From Russula earlei (Eukaryota; Basidiomycota; Agaricomycetes; Russulales; Russulaceae): a stretch of 64,000 nucleotides of DNA. The translations under genes were made by a program, and so were the position numbers. Each line of letters opens with the position of its first letter. The stretch's first letter is position 1. Of the stretch, positions 55,901 to 64,000 are shown piece after piece. The DNA is taken from assembly GCA_025769875.1 (NCBI GenBank), contig JAGFNK010000029.1, forward strand, positions 62,001 to 126,000. The letters are read 5' to 3'. A model generated the notes under the pieces. It was not told the origin of the DNA. It did not search any database and saw nothing but the letters and a program-made list of their open reading frames with translations.

Positions 55901-58815
55901 TTGGACGTCTTTCCGGCTCCACCGTGAACTAATAACGTACTTCAGTCACGGCCGCCCAACCAGCGTCATCATGGCATGGGTGGATGGCACGTCCCTCTGT
56001 CCACTTTTCCCAACCCCCCTTGAGCAAGTACGAGATAACCGGTCTTTCGTCATGCCGCCAGGGCGGACGCGCCAACAGTTTGATGGACCCGAGGTGCTGG
56101 AATGACGGAAATAGAGACGAGGAGCCTTTCGTTTGGGGTTTGGCGTATGGCAGTAACATGTCTGCACTGTTTCACTTCGATGTGTACAAGCGGCAGTTTC
56201 TTGTTCAGGACATGCACGGTCTCGCTTCAGTTTCAAAGAACGACAAAAGCGTCATCTTCGTCGATCGCTCATGTAGCGGGCCGGGAGGGCATGCGGCTGG
56301 ACAAAGGACAGAGGGAAACCGAAGGGGGGTCCGGACTTTGAAGACACGGGGGGCACTTGGGATCACAAAAATTGGGGGTAATGGACCTTTTGAATTATAC
56401 AAGAAAATCAATGGCTTATAGATGGACTCTGGAACAAAGGCGAGACACAGAAGATGGAAGGAAAGCGTCAGCACTAGTGGCTTGCGCCGTGATGACTGTA
56501 ATTCCATGACCCAACGAGAAGAGTCACCTTTAACTAACTCGCAAAGGCGTCAAAGAAGGGCCAATTGAATGACACCCAAACGCAAGATACAACGAGTCTA
56601 TGATATCACACTGAGTAAGGGTGAAGGAGAATGTCACAGAAACAATCAGAGCGGTCACGTCGCTGGACGAGAATAGAGGTGAGTTTAGGGTGAGCATTAG
56701 CTTTTCCTTGTCCCGAAAGTCGAGGAAAAAGAAGGCAATTTGAGCTGACCCAGCGTTGGGGAGGTGCCTTCGATATCCTGGATGATTGCAGAGCTAGCGA
56801 AAAATCAGTGAAGTTGCCTTTTTCAAGGCTTGTTTCGAGGGGCGAACCACTCAAGAACGCTGTTGGCTGAGCACGCAATGGAACCGGATGTCGATTAAAG
56901 GGAATGAAGTAGCGGAGGGTAAGGGAACATACGTTTGCCTGTGGATCCCTGACAGGGGATCCAGACGCTTTCCTATGATTAAACGTTATGTCTTGAGTTA
57001 AACACACCGTGGTGCCTTTATGACGTGCATCTATGCGGTGTTGTCACTTACTGATGAACCTGGTGGAGAGAGCCATGTCCTAGTGTCATGTCGCAACTCG
57101 TTCCCTGCGAGAGGTCTTGAGCTCTTACAGCCAGCGAGGCGAAGGCGAAGCCATAAGATCACAAACGGGTGGCAATCGATGTGTGTTCGTGAACCACTGC
57201 CTTTCATGACCACACCAATTACCGAAGTCGCATGCTGTTTCTCGATTAATTTTGTCAACGAGTAATCATAGAAAATGTTCAAGATGATGACCGATGATCG
57301 TGATTTGCGCACCGTCTACTATTTTGTTACCATCTTCACTCTATCATCGACGACCTGTATCTTGACGTTGACGCCTTCACTTTGTCGCCAACGTCTTCTA
57401 ATTTGTTATCGAGACCGTGCGTGGTCTTCAGACCTTCCGCAATCGCTATGCGACTCGGATGGCGACTGCGGAAGGTCCGAAGACTTGAGTCAGTCTATCG
57501 AGTCTCTGCAGCGTGTCCTCAATATCTGTGTTGAAAAGAGGCAAACGATGGCAGGCGGAGGTCGGGGATAAATGTTCTCGAGTGTGGTCCTGTATCGTAT
57601 ATAAAGGTGATTGTATGATGCCCCTTTACATGTGATATCAGCGAGGGATCACAAAACGAAGATTCATTGTCCTGTATGTGTTTTGAACGTGACTTGACCT
57701 CTTCCTCACTTTGAGTGTGAAACTTTGAAATGCCGTATCTCAACTGTTTCTCAAAAACTTGGACTATAGAATCTTGTGTACTGCATCTAGATGCAGACCA
57801 AAATTGGGGGTCTAAATTTTAGTCGTTGAGATTTCAATGTTTGGGGTGCTGACCCAAAGTGAGACAAGCTCCCTACTATGGCTGATGACTCAGTCTTGTG
57901 TAAAGGACCATATCAGATAGTTTGCTAACCTGTAGGATGATGAGTATGTACACTATTAGTTCAGGTAAATGGTAAGGGAGTGTGTAGTACTAACCTCAGT
58001 CAGTTCAAGGTGCTATTTCACATCCCATCTATGGGACACCCTGGATGGGGAGCATCCAGGCGTTTGTGAAGGCTTCGTCGCCGCAGGTCAAGGCTCTGAG
58101 TTTGAGTGGATAGGTCGTGGGCGAGCAGGCGAATGCCAATGCCAACAAGGTACACTACCCCCTGGGCGCGTGCTGAGAACACAGGTGAGTAGGCCGAAAG
58201 GCAAAGTCGGCACGGGGGTTCGGCAGAGTGTCATGCTTGGTGCCTGGGGGTCTCTTGTGACCACCAACAGTGAGCGCTCGCGTGAACGCATCATTGTGTT
58301 TGTCAGCTGCCCCTGGCAGGAGGTGCTTGTGTCGTGCGTCTCAACCATCATCAGTCCTTGCTGTTCATGAAAGCCGTGCCGGAATCCAATCTCAAAGAAA
58401 AATCCTTAATCCCGGAACGTCCATGCTATCTCTCATTGTTTGTTCATTCGGTATCAAGGCATAGCCGGGGACAGGTATCAAGCGTTGAGTAACACGCATT
58501 GCGGAACGCGGAATTTTACGTACGGATACCTCTTCGAATAGCCACCTAGCGCACATTTCCCACCCGGACATACGGCACAGTCGGTGCCGGCGCAGACCAC
58601 CCCCCCCATGAATGGACAACGGACGAATTCCGCCCATAAACCGAGCGGAGCGCGGCTGGAGTGCAAAACACATCCATTCATCCTGCCAGCTAGTCCGATA
58701 GGCAATGCACTCGCTATAGCCGAAAGCACTCCACTCTTCTCATGTCATCCTGACTTTTATAACAAGGTCAAGGTTCCGTGGATTTTCCACTCCTGCCTGC
58801 CCATTGACTTTCCCC
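52982..58815. other. 5.8-kb region with no recognisable gene
   Basis: No frame or exon set here matches a family I know. Short frames (for example 53119-53511 plus, 53816-54115 plus, 55984-56421 plus, 56606-57007 minus) are open but lack domain signatures, and often two strands are open at once. Notable structures: paired CCTCCTTC/GAAGGAGG near 54535-54585, a long inverted repeat at 57424-57484, and a perfect 16-bp palindrome at 57781-57796. The region could hold non-coding RNA or rapidly evolving small secreted proteins, but I cannot show it. Confidence 0.4.
57424..57484. repeat. Inverted repeat, 23-bp arms, 15-nt spacer
   Basis: The left arm 57424-57446 and right arm 57462-57484 are reverse complements with two mismatches. 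Both contain GACCTTCCGCA in one orientation. No TSD or LTR context. Confidence 0.85.
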
Positions 58816-60864
58816 ATGCCTGTGTATGCCACAGAGACTCAGAGCGAGCCTTCGACCATTCGCTCGCCACCCCACCCTATCAAGACTCAACTGACCGATC
58901 CCTTCCTGTCATCAGATGATACTCAAACACCCCCCACTGCAGGCCCCGGAGCCTATGATGTGTCCGTGATCCCACCATCCCACGAGGCACGCACAATTGT
59001 TCTGTGCTTCGACGGAACAGGCGATCAATTTGACACGGACGTACGTGCATATCTCTGTTTCTCATCACTCCCTCATTGACCGAGTCGGCTCGCAGAATTC
59101 GAACATCATACAGCTCTTCTCGATGCTCAAGAAGGACGATAAGAGTCAGCAGGTGGTCTACTATCAGGTTTGCGAACCCGCACATTTCGTTCATTTGCGC
59201 CAGCAGTTCAAACTTAGCACTTCTAGGCTGGCATTGGGACGTATACCATTCCACAGGTAGCGACGCCATTGGCAACACGTGTACAAAAAACCCTTGACAT
59301 GGCTCTTGGCATTCACCTGGATGCCCATGTCATGGGTGCGTTGTCCTTTTTGATGCATGTGGGCTCACCTTTATTATAACCACATTTCTTTTCAGGGGGT
59401 TATGAGTTCCTGATGGAGAATTGTGCGTCCATTAGATGCTCTCATAATCAGAATTCTCATCTGTGCTAGATCACGCAGAGGATAAAATATGCATCTTTGG
59501 GTTTTCGCGTGGCGCATACACCGCCCGAGCGCTGGCCGGTATGATCCACAAGGTTTGCCCCTGTCTATTCACACCCGAACGAATATAACCTGGTCGGTCA
59601 CAGGTGGGCCTACTCCCCGCGGGCAACTCCCAGCAAGTCCCCTTCGCGTACAAGATGTTCAGTCGAGATGACGACGTTGGGTGGGAACAAAGCACTGCAT
59701 TCAAGAAAGCTTTCTCGGTGGATGTCGAGATAGAATTTGTTGGCGTGTGGTATGCTCTAGTGTTCATACGTCAATCACTGAACAGCCACTAATGCATGCC
59801 CTGTAGGGATACCGTTTGCTCTGTCGGGATAGTCCCACGTACTCTCCCATTTACGGCCTCCAATTCTGCCATTCGCTACTTCCGTCATGCTATTTCGCTT
59901 GATGAACGCCGCGCCAAATTTAAAGCCAACTATTATCATCTCCTTCCACCAGAGGAGGAGAAGGGTACCAAGCTCGGAGAGATGCCGCGATCCAATCACC
60001 GCCACCCTCATTTTCATAAGCGTCATCGTGATCACCATAACAGGGATAAATCGCAGGCCGAGAAGGAATACTACAACGGACGCGCTGAGACGGACGCGTT
60101 GGAAGTTTGGTTTGCTGGGTGTCACTGCGGTACTTTCCCTGTCTCAAAGTGATGCGCTTGATCCTGACATCGCCGCGTAGACATCGGTGGGGGATCGGTC
60201 GAGAATGGTACGCGGAACACTTTGGCCAGAATCCCACTTCGGTGGATGATTCGCCAATGCTTCCTTGTCAACACCGGAATACAGTTTCACCGCGAGTCGT
60301 TCAAAGACGTCGGCATCGATCCCAACACATTGTTCCCCTTCGTAACCCCCCGGCCCCCGCCTCTAAAGGCAACCGCCTCCGTGCTTGCTGAGATTGAGGC
60401 TTTCACTCACCGTGCTGAGCCAACGGACAGTACTTTTACCGCGTCGGTGCAAGCTTCGCCGACGGCCGCATCCACTTTCCAAACAGAAGAACACGAGGAC
60501 GTTGCCGACGCAGTGGCTCGGATCTATGACCAACTGAAACTGTCGAGAGGCTGGTGGATTCTCGAAGTTCTTCCCATGCGACACAAGGGGATGGTCCAGA
60601 AACATATACCGTGGAGGAAGTCTTGGCGGTACGCATCTCAGACTTTTTACCTGTCGATCGATCATTCATGAGAGCGTTTTTTCCTTTTCCTACAGGGTGA
60701 ACGTTGGCCGCCCCCGCGCGTTCCAAAAAACGGTCCGTGAGAAGAGGGAGAAGGTCTATGTTCATCGCTCCGTAAAAATTAGAATGGAAGCAGAGAAACT
60801 GGAGGGCGGGAAATACGAGCCCAAAATGAGGTTCGATAGCTACGACTTCGAATGGGTGGATTGA
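58816..60864 (+). CDS. DUF2235 (alpha/beta hydrolase-like) protein
   Basis: Nine exons give 533 residues: 58816-59040, 59096-59167, 59227-59335, 59396-59422, 59470-59552, 59604-59749, 59807-60129, 60181-60628, 60696-60864. Family marks: TIVLCFDGTGDQFD (about 60-72), NIIQLFSMLKKDD, GIGTYTIPQ, CIFGFSRGAYTARALAGMIHK with a nucleophile-type Ser at about 157, VEFVGVWDTVCSVG split by an intron, and a catalytic-like segment DIGGGSVENG near the start of exon 8. A His/Arg-rich insert (NHRHPHFHKRHRDHHN) sits in exon 7. DUF2235 is related to Tle1 phospholipases of bacteria, but the substrate in fungi is unknown. No signal peptide is seen. Confidence 0.92.
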
Positions 60865-61240
60865 TACCCTTGTCACAAAGCTTTCTATTTCTTTTCCTAT
60901 GCGACGTTTCTTCGTCAGCTTCATTTTCTTTTTTTTTTTTCTTTTTTTTGAATCAGCTTTATACAGCACTGTATACGACTGGGTACATGGGCGGTCCTAG
61001 TATAATCCGATAGGCCGGCTTATCACGCTCACAGCCCAGCCCCCTAGAACCCAGTAACCTAACTAATGGCTATTGTAGTGACTTGTACAGACTATGGCTC
61101 CGCGTGAAGTAAGGGGATCAAACCATCTAGGGGTTTCGTGCAAGTAAAAGGGGTCAGGAAGGGGTCAGGGCGTGGGAACCAGCTCAGGAACTTCGGTGTT
61201 GTGTTGTAACACGCCGTACCCGTACAGAATGGATAAGTCC
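60865..61240. other. Gene 3' flank with T-rich tract
   Basis: A stretch of T interrupted by C lies at 60928-60950, 64 bases after the DUF2235 stop, followed by non-coding sequence. No gene seen. Confidence 0.5.
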
Positions 61241-62010
61241 AGTCCACTAAAACTCAACTCAGTGGTCTATAAAGGTGAAATATATTGACCACTGAAATTG
61301 ACTCGGCTCAGATTACAAATTATTTTAAAACAATTGATTGATTTGTTGCCCTCTCCTCATGCATCCCATTATTGTGAATATGTCAACCCAAACAATTAGA
61401 ATATTAGTTGAATGCTTAAGAGAGGGCATCTCAGTTCCCAAGTTATGTAACCTAAGATGCAACATGAGTCACCCCAAATCACCCATGGGATTATATACAC
61501 CTAATTTGCCCAATCAATTTAGCCTTAGTAGACTTAACACAATGGCATATGTTAATACATGGATTTATATTGAATAAATCAAGACATAAAGTGTGTCCAC
61601 AAATATGACACCAAATTTTAAATAAGAATTGTCTACTCATCACATGGCAATAATTGGCTGATGGGGATCAATCACCCCAATGACAGAGACTGACCACACA
61701 GATTAAACTCAATGTGAAGATCTGGGCTTTACATTTTGTTACAATTTTACTTGAGCCAAATAACATAGTTAGCCATCATTTATCATGCTTAAAATTGACT
61801 CCTGTTTGTATTTTCCCACTAAGAACCAAGTCTGTGTTGAAGGCAACTAGCTGTGGATGTGTGATGCCCTCATTGCAAATAATTCAAAGGGAATTGGATG
61901 TGCAACCTGTTCATATGAATTCAAACTACAACAAGAAAGTCTAAGCAACACTTCAACCACTGCAGGGATCCTTACTCTTTATATATGGGAACCAGCCCGT
62001 TTCTTGAACA
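61241..62010 (-). repeat. LTR-like sequence, start related to L6
   Basis: In reverse, the right end (61940-62010) matches the first 66 bases of the L6 LTR at 14107. The rest is AT-rich and not alignable by eye. The left edge is unclear. It interrupts an L1 LTR. Confidence 0.5.
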
Positions 62011-62199
62011 CATCTCTACTATTGACTTGTCTTTACACTTGAGAACTGACACGGCTCGTTACTGTGACACAGTACCTCTTTGGTACTTAGCACTGCTTTG
62101 GACCCTACTTCTCACTCATGCAGTCTTGGACGTCTATCGGCTTGTCTTTGAACTTCTCCCTCGCTCTTGAACTGGATTGTTCAACAGTGAGTCTTGACA
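62011..62199 (+). repeat. L1 LTR, 3' fragment
   Basis: The terminal 189 bases of a diverged L1 LTR ending GTCTTGACA. It keeps the hydrophobic frame (VPLWYLALLWTLLLTHAVLDVY). It has cut into E5 ORF2. Confidence 0.85.
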
Positions 62200-63155
62200 G
62201 GTAATGTGATGCTTGGCCTTCCAGTAACTCCTGGATGAGGGCATAGTGCTGTGGCAAGATCACCTCCATCCAGAGCTTCTCATCACTGTCGGTGAGAGTG
62301 AGGATGCTGATGGATTGTCCGGTGTGATCTCTTGAGTTTGAGAGGTGCCAATATAGTAGTTGGCATCAAGCAGGTTCAACAAGGTGGTTCAAGGTGTTGA
62401 TAAAAAGGTTGTACTGCACCTGGTTGAGGATTTGTCCAAACAGGAGGAGGCCTATCAGGTCTTGGAGAATGTAGGCATTGTGCAACCAGATGTCAATGTG
62501 TTGTTGGTTGTAGGTGTTGACTATGGACACTGGGGGGAAGTAGATGTCTTGGAGGGCTGGAAGGTGATTGAAGATGAGCTCCCTTTGATGGAGGATTGCG
62601 TCATCCTCTGAGTCATATTCAGAGTCATCACTTGGGTTTGGGGAAACTGTGAATCTCGGAGGCATTGCAGATACTTTGATTTCTTGGGCTAGTGTTACAA
62701 GGGTAGTTCTTACTTTTTAAGAACTGTGCACTAGGTAACTATGTTGATGATGCCCAGGCAAAGGGGATCCAAGGTAAGCAAAGGATTTAGAGGGAGACAT
62801 GGTATGAAGCAGAAATGAGACAGAGCAGGGTACAGACAGAGGTTGTCAAGGGAGTTTGAGTAGCTATTCTCAAATGATATATATCCTCCCTCGGCTATCC
62901 TTAAGTAAGCATATGAGTAATACACTCTGCCATCAAGGAAGTTGTGAATAGAAGTGATGATGAAAGACCCTTGGTATGCAAAGCGATAGATGGGAGGCAG
63001 CATATTCAAGTGGCGATGTATGGATGAATTGAATATGTAATGGAGGCAACTGAAGGGGAAGTCTATATCTGGTGGGTGTGTCCCTATGGAGCTACACACC
63101 TTGAAGCTTGCTAGGTTAAACTGCTTGACAAGGTCAGAGTTGGTAGGCAGTACCG
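62200..63155 (-). pseudogene. E5: ORF1 and ORF2 remnants of a third, diverged L3-type element
   Basis: On the minus strand: ORF1 part (63155-62731) with SIGTHPPDIDFPFSCLHYIF and GSFIITSIHNFLDG; hairpin; then ORF2 from ATG 62665 (MPPRFTVSPNPSDDSEYDSE). A TGA at 62366 replaces the Arg of PARQQ, and similarity continues to 62200, where the L1 fragment cuts it. ORF1 is cut at 63155 by an L4 LTR. Its divergence makes it valuable for judging which parts of ORF1 and ORF2 are conserved. Confidence 0.8.
62705..62725 (-). promoter_or_regulatory. Hairpin at the ORF1/ORF2 junction of E5
   Basis: Stem AGTTCTT / AAGAACT, loop AAAAAGT on the minus strand. The outermost pair is A-T here and G-C in E3 and E4. 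Confidence 0.7.
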
Positions 63156-63714
63156 TGTTACACTTCTTGTTGTTCTCTACTTTTTACCCTCATCCCCCTG
63201 GTTACTGTTTCATCCCTTGATGTTGATGGTCTCTTATTGTTTCACTTGTTGTGTTTCACCTATTGTCTGAGTTCCTTTTGCTACTGGTTAGTGCTACCTA
63301 TTGTTCCACATATGGTACTGTACAGCCTCGCTAGATACAGTATTTAAGCACCTGTAAAAGCTGGGGAATGCCCCAAGCTTAGCTTTGTCCCATTTTCTGT
63401 CGCATCCCTTGCCCTGTATACTCTCTCAATCACAACTTGCTTGTGCTGGCCTATACTCTGCTTGACCTTAGCACACCTCAAGGAACCCTTGTGTTCTTCT
63501 TCCTCCTCTGCCTCTCTATCATCATCCTCCTCTTCTGTGAAACCAGGAGATCGACTCTGTCTGCGGACTGAGTCATTGTCTGACTCACCCCGAGATGCTA
63601 AACCTTCAATCTGGTCTCTTTGAGCTGGTCCCCATTGAACCCTTGAACCAAGTCACAGGGACTTGGCCCCACTGAACCTTGAGCTAACGCTCTTATGGCC
63701 GCAATGCCGTAACA
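63156..63714 (+). repeat. L4 LTR, 5' LTR of E6
   Basis: 559 bp starting TGTTAC and ending GTAACA. TATTTAAG near 63340. About 25-30 nt later GGGG/CCCC and AAGCTTAGC near 63375. An open frame for a hydrophobic peptide (TLVFFFLLCLSIIILLF) at 63485-63571. It inserted into E5 ORF1. Confidence 0.88.
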
Positions 63715-63715
63715 C

Positions 63716-63998
63716 ATGCTAAGCTTTCTTTACTCCATTCTGGAGATCAGCCTTGAATTACCACCAAATCGCTGGATCTGCATCCAACCTAGACCCTCAC
63801 CAGACCTCCCCCAACACGTCATTGGAACTGCCACCTGGGACAGCTTCCACACCTTCCTCTGCTATGTTACCACTGAAAACAATGAAGAATTACCAGTTGA
63901 ATTTATCAACAACTGCTGGTTTGAGCTACAACTCAGAAGAGGACAGCTCTACACCCACCAGGACTTAGAACTCATCAGAAACAGCCTTGGATTAGGCT
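63716..63998 (+). CDS. E6 first ORF, unknown, cut by window end
   Basis: An ATG two bases after the LTR opens a frame of at least 94 codons that runs off the window (MLSFLYSILEISLELPP, later TWDSFHTFLCYVTTENNEE and LRRGQLYTHQDLELIRNSL). By position it matches ORF1 of E3 and E4, but I cannot align it to them by eye. The bases ATGCTAAGCTTTC also contain the reverse complement of AAGCTTAGC in R, so the start codon may overlap a self-priming site. Confidence 0.6.
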   Translation, partial: MLSFLYSILEISLELPPNRWICIQPRPSPDLPQHVIGTATWDSFHTFLCYVTTENNEELPVEFINNCWFELQLRRGQLYTHQDLELIRNSLGLG

Positions 63999-64000
63999 AC

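Noticed and set aside
55984..56421. A 145-codon frame at 55984-56421 and the overlapping minus frames
   Set aside because: Frames on both strands are open, residue composition is unremarkable, and no intron set joins them to a recognisable protein.
58584..58919. A 111-codon frame overlapping the start of the DUF2235 gene
   Set aside because: It is out of frame with the DUF2235 exon 1, which has clear family motifs.
1..63998. CRISPR arrays, tRNA or rRNA genes
   Set aside because: No regularly spaced short repeats were seen. The few GTTCGA matches checked lie in coding or LTR sequence and have no cloverleaf around them.

Overview
The window is from a filamentous basidiomycete, most likely an Agaricomycete. 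Evidence: host genes carry many introns of about 50 nt, there is a G-protein alpha subunit of the long-insert type typical of mushroom-forming fungi, a fungal DUF2235 gene, and dense chromodomain Ty3/gypsy retrotransposons. No species can be named from the sequence. Names used here: E1 to E6 are retrotransposons, L1 to L9 are LTR families.

Layout. (1) 1-45.1 kb and 61.2-64 kb are almost entirely nested LTR retrotransposons. The order can be read from exact target-site duplications (TSDs). E1 (967-9061, minus) sits in an L1 LTR (412-9474), which sits in an inverted L1 LTR (1-9932). E2 (10.4-19.0 kb, plus) has its gag cut by three solo LTRs (L2, L4, L5) and its pol cut by L6. E3 (21177-34806, plus, 13.6 kb) sits in the protease gene of E4 (minus), and E3 itself carries a solo L1 LTR and a 3.25-kb element with about 355-bp terminal inverted repeats. 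E4 continues from 34.8 to 42.7 kb and holds a TA-flanked DNA transposon (36929-39761). A copia fragment lies at 44.3-45.1 kb. (2) 46.5-60.9 kb is a gene island: G-alpha (minus), cyclophilin CYP10/PPIL3-like (plus), F-actin capping protein beta (minus), TAN1-like THUMP protein (minus), a 5.8-kb stretch with no gene I can recognise, and a DUF2235 hydrolase-like gene (plus). Exons of all five genes were assembled by hand, and each gives one continuous frame with GT-AG introns. (3) From 61.2 kb transposon sequence resumes: L6-like and L1 pieces, E5 (minus) and the start of an L4 element, E6 (plus).

The most unusual material is in the retrotransposons. The L3-type elements (E3, E4, and the related E5) carry two extra reading frames, ORF1 and ORF2, between the 5' LTR and gag. 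ORF1 ends at a small hairpin, and a base pair of that hairpin covaries between copies. E1 instead carries an extra reading frame after pol that ends in two CCHC zinc knuckles. Several LTR families have a hairpin just after the TATA box whose sequence is complementary to the bases just 3' of the LTR, which points to Tf1/sushi-like self-priming. L1 and L3 LTRs also share an open frame for a hydrophobic, membrane-like peptide with mostly synonymous differences. In-frame stops are overwhelmingly TGA where relatives have CGA Arg, the mark of CpG methylation decay.
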